Positions 11,990-23,028 of a stretch of 64,000 bases of DNA are shown here, piece after piece. The first letter of the stretch is position 1. Each line of letters begins with the position of its first letter. Below the pieces are notes generated by a model. It made no database searches. It saw only the letters and a list, made by a program, of their open reading frames with translations, and was not told where the DNA came from. The stretch is from Rehmannia glutinosa (taxonomy: Eukaryota; Streptophyta; Magnoliopsida; Lamiales; Orobanchaceae), in contig JABTTQ020003409.1 in the NCBI GenBank assembly GCA_016081115.2, positions 62,001-126,000 on the forward strand, given 5' to 3'. The translations under genes and the position numbers were made by a program.

Positions 11990-14900
11990 TCTCAAATGCT
12001 CAACTTTCATCGCCAATCTGTCAGTTTCCAGGGTTTTTTTGACCACCAACATGCAATAAAAATATATGGGAGCTCGTCTCAATGCATCGGCATGTAGGGT
12101 AAGTCATTGTCATCTTGATGTGTTTATTTTGAAGGTTCTCACCAAGAAAGATAGTGATGAGGGGTAAATTTGACTTTCAATTATCGTTTATTTTTTTTTT
12201 AAATTCTAGTTTATTTGTTATTACAGGACCTTAAAATTACATGGGGGAACTCCTCTCGGTTTAAAAAAATATTCTATCTTCTCTTATCTCCTCGCATAAG
12301 TCCTAACATCGTCGCCTCTATGGACGAGATCCCGACTAAATTTTTCGGCCATCTGATGGACGACATCGTCTCTCCTCAGTCCTCCGTTCCAATCTACTCT
12401 CCGCTAATTTTTTCCTCACGTAAGAATTCTCATGAGCCATTTATGGTACAACTTGTTGCGGCCCACGCTCTTGATGCTTTACAACTATTGTTAGTCGCCT
12501 CTCACAAGAAGTCAACACCTCATTCAACAAACATGGAGATGGACGCTTCACATGCCCTTCCTTCGCGCTCCTTGGTGGCCCCTTCCATGTTGGCACACAC
12601 CCATGATGTTGTGGTCCCCCCACCCATGATGCTGTAGTGGTCCCCATGCCATCCAAGCTGGCGCACGCAGCCTTTCCCCCCCTCCCCAATGATACAACAT
12701 GTTGTTGCTCCCTCTTTGATGGTCCCCACAATGCCTTCAACTCCCAGGATGCCAATTGAAGACCCCGAGATTCATGGTGTTGCCTCTACAAAGCTACAAT
12801 TATGGATTATTCAGTCTTGAGATTCATGGTGTTGTCCTAGATTTGGTCAAATCTACTATTATAGATTATTTTGCCCCCACGAGTAAGCTTGTCATCCCAC
12901 AAGTTACAAAATAATTTCCATCATTCGCAAATATGGTGAAAGAAAAATTGAAAGCTTTAAAGACCAAGCTTGTCGACTTCTCAACTACTCTGCTTGTCTT
13001 CCATTCATGTGATTCCTCAGAAGCTATGAAAGCTATGGCAATTGTAGCTCGAGGATCCTAGGCTGACATTTCACATGATACATCAGACCATCAAAGACGA
13101 TACTCGAGCACGTGCTAAAAATATAAATAACAATGTCATTCGAAAATCCTCTAAAAATAGATGTCCTTCGTTTAAATTGTGATTTAAAGTTAGTTTTGTT
13201 GTTTCTATTTTCTGAAGTTTAGCATTGTTTTCCCTTTGCTACCTGACCGACTTATGATCATGATATTTTTCTTTCTTTTTATATATTTTTATTTATTTTA
13301 AAAAAATTATTTGTTATTTTAAAAAATGGGTTAATTTTGAATTATTATATTTATTATTAAATACATGGCTCACGAGGCTTAGATTACTAAACAAAGCCCA
13401 TGAAGCCAATGTCTCAAGTGTAAATAGTCAATCTACATAAATTTCTAACTACTCTCAAATTAACTTAATTATTATTTTGTAGTTTGAATTATCTCAAAAT
13501 CATTGATGACTTAAACATCAAAGGGGAGACATGTTCCCAAGCTAGGAGTTATTACTCAAAGGGTCTTCCTAGACTTTCTACAGTACCTTTTCACATGAAG
13601 TTAACTCAACATATGACTAAATACCTTAGCATGAGCGATCTATACTTTTTGGTAGCATCAATTTGGTGTCGTCTGTGGAAATTTAGGCCTGAACATTGAG
13701 GATGCATTCCAGATCCAGAGCTAGATGAATCAACTCATGAGCAGCAAATCCTAGGACGAACAATCCTCTACAAGACAGCAGACCTCCAAAGAGACATGTT
13801 AATGACCCTTTTCCAACTAAAGGATTACCACAATGAGACAGGATAAGCGAAGTACTACTACCTTTGATGGAGGAGAGATAAGATATACATATTCCCTCGA
13901 TGCACTATAACTCTTACTAGAGATGAAAATAAAGTTGGCTGAATGGAACTAAGAATGGCCCGACCAATTATCCATCTACCTCAGAATTCAGAAAGGATCA
14001 ACATCAACCCACGACTAGTTATTCATCTACCTCGAAAAAGACCAACAGTGACCTCAAAATCTACAAGATAATTGAAAGAATTCGAAGATGCACACTCCCA
14101 AGTCGAAGAATTAAAGGTCGGGCCATGTTGGGTTGGACATCTTAAAAATAAAATCGTATAATAACAATTTGATATGTGATGTGTCATTTGTTGAGTGGGT
14201 TGGGTGAAATCCATTTAGGTGGCATCGAATTAACCACCAATCACATCAAATTATTAATTTACTAAAACACATCAATATCAACTATTATCATTGCACAATC
14301 ACTTCACCACAATTACACTATTCAATTTCTCTTATATATTTTTCAAATCACTAATCAATATCTAATCACAAATTTACTATAAAATAACTCCTCACATGAA
14401 CTATCATCATCACATTTACATCTTATATCCAATCACACCCTCAAATTTTATTCTTATTTTTCAAGTAATTTTTCACACTTCTCTCCAAAAATAGAAAGAA
14501 TTGAATGAATGATCAACCAATCACACTAGAACTCTAGCAATGCCCTCAAACTCCGTGTGTCTCTGTGTGTGTGAGAGAGAGTGCGTGTTCGGGGGAGGGA
14601 AAGAGGGAAAAATATTTGAGAGTGCTTGCTTATGAAAGTTTTTTCATCCCTTTCATTTTTCGGACGAATTTCTCACCGAATGTGCGATTGCCTATGAAAA
14701 TATTCAAAAAATCCACTATTCGTTTATTCTCACTTTTCAATCATCAATCACAATCATTTATAATTTTAACAAATAAACATCACATCAACTATCATCATAA
14801 CACAATCTTATCGCAAATATACTATTCACTCTCTCTTATTTTTCAAACACTAATCACATATAATCACTATTACACTAAAATCAATTATCACATCAACTAC

Positions 14901-15650
14901 CATTATCACATTTTTATCTTATATCCAATCAGAATCTCAAAAATTATTTTCATTTTCACAATATTCTCTCCAAAAGTAAAAAAGAGCGGAACAAAAGGTC
15001 AAGTAATTACTCCCTTTTCTTTTAGATATCCTTCATTTTTATGGATGTTTTGCTTTTGGGCTATAATTTTTTGTATGATGGATCCAGCCCATAAGTAATC
15101 GTAATAGTAATGGATCTTCGATTAGGGTTCAAATCCAATTTGCATTATGAGGGATTTGATGAATCATTACATATATATATATACACTTTGTTAATGAATC
15201 ATTACATATATATACACTTTGTTAATGAATCATTACATATATATACACTTTGTTAACCTAACAAAAATGAAATTTGAACATTAGAGTGTTCGGGACCATC
15301 CCAGTACTTATTTAAAATCTGACAAATTAGTTCTAAACATGTGAAGAGTGAAGACAACTCATAATATCGCAAAATTATAGATTGAAAGTATTTATATTCA
15401 GAAATAATTATATCTATTTTTCAAATATTGCTCTAGATAATTTGGCAGATTACATCATTTACGAGCAAACTAAATTACCTGCGAAAGCAGCTTAAGTAAA
15501 ATTTGAAATGAATAATAGTCAAATCGATATTAGAGTTTGATATTTATGGTGCTTCTTAAAAAGGTTAAAACTTTTCAATTATTACTTGAAATAAAAAGAA
15601 TACAATATCCACTTAAATTTATAACTTAAAGTTTACTTCTGGACATGTGA
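11990..15650. repeat. Large repeated unit, copy A (related to 21965-26700)
   Basis: Several collinear blocks match copy B. Examples: CACCAACATGCAATAAAAAT at ~12045 versus 21985; GATAGTGATGAGGGGTAAAT; GGGTTAATT...AATACATGGC at ~13330 versus 22175; TTTTGCTTTTGGGCTATAAT at ~15050 versus 26170; the terminal block 15340-15600 versus 26410-26660. Near 13658 the sequence ATTTGGTGTCGTCTGTGGAA resembles the segment after the LTR in Tat-type Ty3/gypsy elements, so part of the unit is probably an old gypsy LTR plus internal stub. No gene is supported inside; the 140-codon frame at 12215-12637 has no recognisable domain. Confidence 0.6.
15159..15255. repeat. Minisatellite, three tandem copies of ~31 bp
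   Basis: The unit ATGAATCATTACATATATA...ACACTTTGTTA occurs at 15159, 15194 and 15225. The first copy is four bases longer because of an extra TATA. It is absent at the matching place of copy B near 26300, which has a single diverged copy (ATGAATCGTTTACATATACA). Confidence 0.85.
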
Positions 15651-16046
15651 TATGAATGAGATACAGAATATTAATTTATTCATCTTGATTCAAATTAATT
15701 GGGAATCTAATTCGGATTTTTTTTTTAGTATAATGGGGGAATTTGGGGAGGGGACACGCACTCGTATGAAATAGAACCCGAATCATTCACCCTTACAACA
15801 CATGTCTCAACCACTAGAGCACAAGGTTTATTCATCAATTTCAATTCATGTACCAAAATTGCTGGTGAATTTTGATGGTCAATGGGTAGAAAAGGTAAAT
15901 CTGTACGAAATACCCAATTCACACAATCATCGGAGGACCAACTTGCCAATATTTATTCAAATGAAAAATTAAATGATGAAAATCAAATTAATATCATTAT
16001 TCAATAAAAAACACAAGTGATTTCCAAGCAACATTTTAATAACCAA

Positions 16047-16885
16047 TTAAGGCTTTAGAGGCTTGTCACAATGGTATAAACAAACACAATTACTAGGCTT
16101 ATTTGGTTGTCTGTCGCAATCGATACCATATAGACCAGAAAACTTTGTGCACATTGTGCAAACTTGGATTCCTTGTTTCTCGCATGGGCTAGGATAAGAA
16201 TACGAACAATTTTTCCCATTCACCAACATTAATCCTCTCTCACCTGCACACAAGAACATATACATAATAATTAGAGTTAATTATAAAAAAAAATATCCTT
16301 CACATTCAGCCTAATTATTTGAAAAAAAAACAACAACAACATCTATCTTTCACAATTACAAAATCCATTTTTTGTTTCTATTTTACAAATTTCAGCCTCC
16401 AGTGGGTGTTTTTGTAATACCTTAAGAGGGTATTTATAATTTGAAAGATAACTGAATATTTTTAATTTTGTTAAACCTCAAGGTATAGTTTTTGTGATTT
16501 ACTCGAATAATAAACAACACTGTGATCCACAAACATATAACAAATAATTATTTTACAACTGGGACAATGACAAAAATATGTGTAAGACGATCGCATTGTC
16601 CCGACGCAAAAAAAAAAAAAAAAACTTATAAGTGTAAAAGATAATACATTGTTTGAACATATTTTTTAGTTGTTTAAGCAATGTATTAATTTTTTACCCT
16701 AAAAATATTTTTTTCCGTCATACGGTGCGATCGTATCACAAGAGACCTATTCAAATTCGTCAATCATTGCAAAGCACAAAAGTGATATACTTTTAACATA
16801 AAAGGGGGTGTATAGAACAATTCAAACCTGAAATGAGAAAACATAGAACAACCACAAACAAGAATTTTGCTGAAAGCTTTATCAT
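16047..16885 (-). CDS. Defensin-like secreted cysteine-rich peptide, copy 2 (two exons, 84 aa)
   Basis: Exon 1 is 16885-16828 and exon 2 is 16243-16047, with a 584-nt GT-AG phase-1 intron. The signal peptide (MIKLSAKFLFVVVLCFLIS) differs from copy 1 at two positions. The mature part keeps all eight cysteines, spaced C-x7-C-x7-C-x2-C-x10-C-x9-C-x1-C-x3-C, one residue longer before the C-x-C pair. Both copies start the mature part with ERGLMLVNGK and end DKPLKP. Most differences are concentrated between cysteines. The longer intron is explained by an inserted MITE (16274-16504) and an adjacent A-rich stretch. The intact frame, splice sites and TATA box argue that this copy is functional or only recently lost. 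Confidence 0.8.
16274..16504. mobile_element. MULE-type MITE in the intron of defensin-like copy 2
   Basis: The ends GAGTTAATTATAAAAAAAAA and (reverse complement of the right end) GAGTAAATCACAAAAACTAT form imperfect inverted repeats of the GGGATAATTACAAAAA family seen again at 27.6, 39.4 and 49.2 kb. Copy 1's intron lacks it. The flanking duplication is unclear. Confidence 0.5.
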
Positions 16886-16925
16886 CTTGAATGCAAATTG
16901 TTGCCAGTAATTGCAAATTGTTTTC

Positions 16926-16937
16926 GTTTATATAGGG
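16926..16937 (-). promoter_or_regulatory. TATA box of defensin-like copy 2
   Basis: The minus strand reads CCCCTATATAAAC about 45 nt upstream of the ATG, matching the copy 1 promoter in sequence and position. Homology to the copy 1 upstream region continues to about 17310. Confidence 0.6.
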
Positions 16938-17310
16938 GTAAGTCCACATTCAACCTAATTTCAATAATTTAAAAGAATGATGGAATGATATGGTAAAGAT
17001 ACGAATAATTTCATGTTTAGAATATCTATAATTTAGCTAACACAATTGTGATTTTGTTTTTAGTCAAATATAGTTAAGAATCAAAATTGATACTTAAATA
17101 TAAATGTAATTAGATCGTAATACTATATATAATTACTTAGTTGCTTGTGATGTTCATGTTTCGCATGATTTAATTTTGGAATTATTATTTTCTATTTGGA
17201 ATTCTATAATTTCCATTTATATGGTTCAATGGTTGGTTGCATGTATTTATGTTTTCCTCTATATATATAATTCCCTTCAGTGGTCATTTTTGACAAGTAG
17301 TAAATCACAT

Positions 17311-17646
17311 GGTTAGTGAGAAAGATTCGTCATTTAATACTTCCGAGTATATTATGAATATTTGTTACAGATTACGGTGAAGGAATCGACAAAAAATACG
17401 TAAATATTTAATATATAGACTCATAAACATACGGGTATGCATATAACACGAATATAAAATAATTATTAGGAAATAATAATATGGCTTATTTTAATATTCA
17501 TTTATATGGATGGTGCTTATACTTATGTTTAGATTATATAGAAAATTATTTAGGGTACTTTATTAATTAATTTATAATTATAACATAAATTAAAATTTAT
17601 TATATAATAATAGTTAGTATATTTTTAAGTGAATTGTAATTATACA
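17311..17646. other. Intergenic, no gene seen
   Basis: AT-rich sequence upstream of defensin-like copy 2, beyond the end of the duplicated block. No ORF or TE terminus recognised. Confidence 0.5.
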
Positions 17647-17806
17647 TAGAGTTATAGGGTAAATTGCAATTTTAGTCCTGTAACTTTGGGGTAGTTACAA
17701 TTTTAGTCCTTTATCTTTAAAAGTTGCCGTTTTGGTCCTGGATAATTTTGCCCTTGTTGCTAAATAGCATTTTTGGTCCCTTATCTTTTAAAAGTTAGCA
17801 ATTTTA

Positions 17807-18090
17807 TAGGGATGGCAATGGGGCAGGTCGGGGCGGGTTGACTAGGACCCAGACCCGCTCCGTGCCCCGCCCCGCCACATTTTAAATTAAATTAAATTAA
17901 AAAAATGAAAAATATATATTTATAAATATTATTTGCAAAATTTATTATTATCAATTTATAAATATTAAATATAATTTAAGAATATATAAAATTATATTAT
18001 AATATATATTATATATGCAACATATATATTAAAATATATTTTAAAACAAAAAATTCTAGGCACGGCAGGGCGGGTACTCGCGGAGTTTTT
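17807..18090. mobile_element. Truncated hAT-type MITE
   Basis: Starts TAGGGATGGCAATGGGGCAG and continues with CGGGGCGGG blocks, AT-rich centre, then GGCACGGCAGGGCGGGTACT near 18060-18080. The expected right terminus is missing, so the right end appears deleted. Confidence 0.5.
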
Positions 18091-18310
18091 AAGTGATACT
18101 CGGACAACATGTCGCTTATTTTCCGCATTATCTCAAGGTTTTCCTTTCGGCTCATGAGTTCTTTTTCAACATATTGATTATCCCAAATGTTATCATGTCC
18201 TGGTGTTCTTGTGCATACATCGTCAAAATTTGACGATATCTCTGTAGCGTATACATCTTGGACACTCGTCCAAATCCATTTTCTCGAAGAAAATTTTCCT
18301 CACCAATTGT
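18090..18310 (-). pseudogene. Coding-like remnant of unknown protein inside the MULE
   Basis: On the minus strand the stretch reads without stops as ...NGFGRVSKMYTLQRYRQIL then continues, with one frame change, into FWDNQYVEKELMSRKENLE. This is charged, helix-like and of better codon quality than its AT-rich surroundings. I do not recognise the family; a captured host exon or a fragment of a transposon protein are both possible. Confidence 0.35.
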
Positions 18311-18376
18311 TAATTATATAAAATAATAAGTATAACTTAAAGTTCTTAATAAACGTGAGCTCGATACCATTTTAGG

Positions 18377-19040
18377 TAGGGGTGTCAATTACGGACCGGA
18401 CCACACGCAAACCGACCGAACCTAACACGAAATTAATGGGTATGGGTCCGAGCTTCGTGGGTCGGGTTGAAAATGGGTCGAACCGAATAACCGCCAATTA
18501 AACAGATCGGGTTCGGGTCAACCTACTATGACCCATTTAACTGGCCTTTCAACCCGTTTGTGAATTTAAAAAAAAATTAAGTAAATAATTAATTGTAAGA
18601 AAAAAACAACAAACATGACATATCCTTAAAACTTAAACAATAAAATCTCCTTAATTATGTATTTGTTATTATCATGCATGTCTTTTTGAATATTGTCCTT
18701 AAAATATGATTAGTATGTTATGTTATTTATGCAATTATGTTATTTATTTTTGTATGTTGTGAATTGTGATATTTTTTATTGATTGAATAGTGTATGCTAG
18801 TGATTGATCTTAAAAAAACCAAATTTATTTAGTTAAAACTATTAAATGTATATAAAATAATTTTATTAGACGGGTTACATGGGTCGAATCCGGGTTACCT
18901 GTGAAATAAGCAGGTCGGGTCCGAGTTCAAGTTTCTGACACGAATAATTAAACAGGTCGGGTTCAGGTCGGCTATTTCTGACACGTGAACCTGCGAACCC
19001 GGACCCACAAACCCGAACCCAACCCGAATTGACACCCCTA
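18377..19040. mobile_element. hAT-type MITE with perfect 8-bp TSD, 664 bp
   Basis: Ends TAGGGGTGTCAATT and AATTGACACCCCTA are inverted repeats. It is flanked by ATTTTAGG on both sides (18369-18376 and 19041-19048), an exact 8-bp target duplication diagnostic of hAT. The subterminal regions are rich in CGGGTY/ACCCGA motifs, AT-rich in the centre. Confidence 0.85.
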
Positions 19041-20236
19041 ATTTTAGGCAAAGCACTTAGTCAAATAAGTCAATTATGTGCATAAGGGTATTCTTGGTAT
19101 TTTAAAAATATGAAATAACCCCATGGGACCAATTTTGCAACAACTTAAAAATTACAGGACTGAAATTGCTTAGGTATAAAACATATAGGACCAATTTTGT
19201 AAATACTTTCAAACTTACAGGACCAATTTTGCAAATTCAAGAGTTACAGGATCGAAATTGCAAACTGCTTATAGTTATAGGACCAATTTTGCAATTTTCC
19301 CTAGATTTATATAAAAATTAATGTATAGTTTTTGTAGTATATTAAATTATAACTTAACAAAATCCAAGATACTTATTTAATAATAATTAGTATATTTATG
19401 TATTATTAATATTTTTATTTATTGTTTTTAATTATTTTAATTATACTTATAAATAAATTTTAAGAATTTTAGATTTATTCAAATATTATGAAATATTAAA
19501 ATGAAGTGTTATTTGCCAAAGTATTATACGGATAATTATATACGAGTATTTAAACTTTGTATATCAAAAGTACGGAGTATTTAACGGCAATTCAAAATAT
19601 GTACGAGAAACAAAAGTCAAAAATATTTTTCAATTATTCGTACGTAAGAGTATGGTACTCAGAGGTTTTAATAGCAACTCACACGTTTTAATGATCTTTT
19701 TTATAGTTACGCAAACAAATATGTGTTAGATAAACTGGGTTGGTGTATATCGAATGGCTGAACACAAATCGAGCAAAGTAACAGTATAAATCAAAATGTC
19801 GAGCCAAGAGTTGGACTTTTTCTCTTTAAAATGATATTGCCCCACTCACGGTGCTTACAAAATACGGCAATCGTCTCCCAAGATACAACGACAATCTACT
19901 TGTGATAGTTGCACTACAAATCGCAAGTACAACGAACACAATGATACTTTTGAACTCTCTTTTACTGAATTTATGCAAGTATGTTTGATGAATTCGAAAA
20001 TTTCTAATGCAAAATGAATTTTGGGGACTGATATATATAGAGCTTCTGGTGTCTCTTCAGAAGGGTGCAACCCCAGGTCCGGATCAGTCCTGACCGTCAG
20101 ATCGCGCCATGTGGTCAACAGATGCGATATGATGGTCCTGATCACATCTGGTTGATTGAACACACCTTTTGGCATACACATCTGCACATTGGACAGTTGT
20201 GTCCAGTCATGGCGCCTAGTCAGCGAACAGATATGG

Positions 20237-20520
20237 CCAATCAGCGCCAACCTACCACGTGTCGCCACCTGGACGACTATGCCAAATCACTGCTACCATG
20301 TCACGTCACTGAGCCACTGGACTGAACTCTGGTTCGATTCGTCAAAACTTTAAGGCTCCTCGCGATGAACATATATGTCCAATCAGCGCCAACCTGCCAC
20401 GTGTCGCTACCTCGACGACTATGCCAAGTCACTGCCACCCTGCCATATTACCAAGCCACTGGACCGAACTCTTGTTCGATTTGTCAAAACTTTAAGGCTC
20501 CTCGCTACGATGCATACGTG
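20237..20520. repeat. Two tandem 142-bp repeats with CAAT and CACGTG motifs in the solo LTR
   Basis: Copies start at 20237 and 20379 with CCAATCAGCGCCAACCT, each containing CCACGTGTCG (a G-box type core), GACGACTATGCCAA and TCAAAACTTTAAGGCTCCTCG. Spaced repeats with such motifs upstream of a TATA box look like LTR enhancer repeats. GC content is far above the surroundings. Confidence 0.7.
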
Positions 20521-20825
20521 CGAAGTGCAAAGTACGCCTCTAAAGCGTCCGATGTGACTATGTGTCGACGTGCGGGCCGGCCCAACTCGGACGGTGCTCC
20601 GCACCATCCTTGGTGCTCTTTGAGCTAGCCAAAGGCTAGTCAAACTTGACTTAGTCCACTATGGTGTACCATAAGGAGTTCCACATGATTACTCCTTATT
20701 AGTGGTGAAGCTCTTTATTAACTAGTCAAATATTTAATATGTTTCCTATGTGGGATATGGTTTTCCATATTCCCACCCTTTATATTCCATATATAAAAGG
20801 CATTTTAAGTGGCTAACTTCATGCA

Positions 20826-21610
20826 CATTTTCCCTCTCTAAACCAAATAACCTCTCTAAACCCTTAAAAATTTTCGACAGTTTGCTCTCCCTTTTTCTAC
20901 CGCCTCCGTTCACCATCCATTCCAACCCCCACCCCCCGCCCCCTCTCCCATCCCTATGTTTTTGTTGTCTAGATCTGGTTTGGGTGTTTCTTTTTGCCCC
21001 AAATCTTCGATTTTTCCTCTATCTCCATGGATGTTGGTGATGGTGGAGCTTTGAAGGATCGAGTTTTCAGATCTATGGTGGTGTGTCCTTGTTTTAGGGT
21101 GTGGCTGTGGCAGTGGTGTGGTGTTGGACGATGGGCGATGGGGCGGACGGCGCGATGTAGGAGAGGGAGAGGTGCTTTTCTAGTGGGCTTCTATATTTTG
21201 TTTTGTCGTTTTTTTTCCGGTGTTTTAATTTTTCTTTATTTCTAGATAGTTTTGGTAGTTGTGTTTTTTGTTTTTGTTTTTTGATTTTTCTTCTTGTTGT
21301 GGTTTGGTTGATCCGGTTGAAGGGTGAAACTCGTAGGTGGGGCGGTTGTTGTCCTATAGTGCGTGGTGGTTGCTCGTGTCCGGTGGCTTGTGGTTTGCAG
21401 TCTCCATTAGGAATGTTGAAGTCTCCCAGCGTGGGAGTGTTCTTAGCTTTAGTTGTGGAGTTTTGTTTGTGAATTAGATCTGAATTGGTCATGTCAATTC
21501 CCCGCTTGGCTACTCTTTAGTCATGTTGGTCCTTAGCCCGTTGGCTACGTTTGTAGTTGTAATTCCAGTTTTTGAGTTGTTATAATAAAATTACTATCGT
21601 TCAAAAAAAA
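20826..21610 (+). mobile_element. L1-type retroposon insertion with 18-bp TSD and A tail, 785 bp
   Basis: AGTGGCTAACTTCATGCA occurs at 20808-20825 and again at 21611-21628, flanking the insert. The insert ends with TTATAATAAAATTACTATCG, TTC and a run of A, as LINE-mobilised transcripts do. It starts with a pyrimidine-rich leader (CATTTTCCCTCTCTAAACC). The interior has only short frames with no reverse transcriptase, so it is a non-autonomous or internally deleted copy, or a retroposed host RNA. Confidence 0.75.
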
Positions 21611-22546
21611 AGTGGCTAACTTCATGCATTTATTTCTCATTCACCCGACATTGGTTTCGAGAAATTCAAAAAGGCTAAACTCATATACCCTCGGTGTAGA
21701 TTACATTTATCTCATTTATTACATACAAAGAATAAATGAACTCACTTAAATAATTGGTCAAAATCGGGTCAAAATCCAATTTATTAAAACCAATTCCAAC
21801 AATATGGCGGATTTAGTAATTGATGTGTTCCAATTCTATTACTAGTCATTCTAGAGAAGCAATTTTTCATTTTATTTTTTTTTTGAAAATAAATTTCCAT
21901 TCCAACAAACCAGAAAAAAGCACACCACTACAAAATTTATAAAGCACACCACTACAAAATTTTATTTTCAGACTTTCTTTGTCCACCAACACTCAATAAA
22001 AATATGGGAGTTTGTTTCAATGCATCTTTATTTAGGGCAAGCCATTGTCGTCTCAAGGTTCTCGATCGCTAGAAGGGATAGTGATGAGGGGTAAATTCGA
22101 CTTTCAATTATTTTTATTTATTTAATTACTGAAATTTCAGTTTATATTTGTTATTAGCCCAAAATTATTGTTAAATGGGTTAATTCTTAATTATCAGTAA
22201 ATACATGGCCCATGAGTCCATGACGCCCAGTTTAATAATCAAGGTCCAAGAGGCCCAATGTCTTGAGTGTAAATAGTTTCTCTCTATTCATCTGTAATTG
22301 CTCTCAATTAACTTACTCGTTATTCTGCATTTTGGATTATATTCAAAATCACTGTGACTTAAGCATTAGAGGGGTTTTCTGGGACAACCCTGAGGTCCTT
22401 CCAACTGTATGTTTGTGTTGCAGACCTATTTCCAAATTAGAAATTATTACTCAGAAGACCTTCCCGCACTTCCCCAAGAAACCGCGTTGCTCTTGAGTGT
22501 TACCTTGACACATGGACTAAGTACCTTAGCAGAAGTGATTTACAAG

Positions 22547-23019
22547 TAGGGATGGAAATAGGCCAAGCTACCCGACAGGGGCCTACTGCCTGGCCTACTT
22601 TGGGCCCGGCCTAGCCTGGCCTATTTCATAAATAGGCTAGGCTAAGGCCTTCTTGTAAGCCTATTTATGTAAATAGGCCAGACCTAGGCTTTTAAAATAG
22701 CCTTTCAAGCCTAATAGGTCGACCTATTTATGGCCTATAAGTAAAAAAATATGATATATTTTATATAGTTTATTAATATTATTCTTTTTAACTAACTATT
22801 TAATTATTATAATAGATAAAATATATTTTTAAAATAAAAAATATGGTTCGTAGGCTTTTAATAGGCTCAGGCTGGGCCTAGGCTTTTAAACAGGCCAGGC
22901 TTGGGCTGGAAAAAAAAGCCTATTATATTTAATAGGTCAGGCTTAGGCCAATAAAACGTGAATTAGGCTTAGGTCGTCCGACGCAAAGCCTGGCCCGACC
23001 TGGCCTATTTCCACCCCTA
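22547..23019. mobile_element. hAT-type MITE with perfect 8-bp TSD, 473 bp
   Basis: Ends TAGGGATGGAAATAGGCC and GGCCTATTTCCACCCCTA. Flanked by TTTACAAG on both sides (22539-22546, 23020-23027). Subterminal DNA is filled with AGGCCT/TAGGCT motifs. Confidence 0.85.
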
Positions 23020-23028
23020 TTTACAAGG

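Larger units (their letters stand above)
17657..19301. mobile_element. Mutator-like (MULE) element carrying nested hAT elements, 1645 bp
   Basis: Left end GGGTAAATTGCAATTTTAGT and the reverse complement of the right end (GGGAAAATTGCAAAATTGGT) are inverted repeats that continue as several tandem 'GGACCAATTTTGCAA' type blocks for about 150-200 bp on each side. Flanking 10-mers TAGAGTTATA (17647-17656) and TAGATTTATA (19302-19311) differ at one base, fitting the 9-11 bp target duplication of Mutator-type elements. The interior holds a truncated hAT-like end (17807), a short coding-like remnant (18100-18300) and a complete hAT element (18377-19040). Confidence 0.7.
19724..21801. repeat. Solo LTR with 5-bp TSD, interrupted by an L1-type retroposon
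   Basis: Begins TGTTAGATAAACTGGG and ends CAATTCCAACA, with TGTT...AACA termini, and is flanked by ATATG on both sides (19719-19723 and 21802-21806). Without the nested insertion it is about 1275 bp. Features of an LTR are present: two 142-bp enhancer-like tandem repeats, then a TATA box (CATATATAAAAGG near 20790). No internal domain or second LTR is adjacent, so LTR-LTR recombination is the simplest history. Confidence 0.65.

Noticed and set aside
12215..12637. 140-codon open frame
   Set aside because: No recognisable domain, low-complexity and His/Ser/Pro-biased composition, lies in repeated unit A and is not conserved in unit B.
14565..15098. 177-codon frame on the plus strand
   Set aside because: Composition (Ile, His, Tyr, Asn, Ser) reflects AT-rich noncoding sequence; the matching part of unit B is closed.
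19855..20643. Several overlapping frames of 60-137 codons on both strands
   Set aside because: They fall in the higher-GC repeats of the solo LTR, overlap each other and match no known protein type.
20750..21492. Frames on both strands inside the L1-type insert
   Set aside because: Low-complexity, mutually overlapping, no reverse transcriptase or ORF1 motif; start region is outside the retroposon boundaries.
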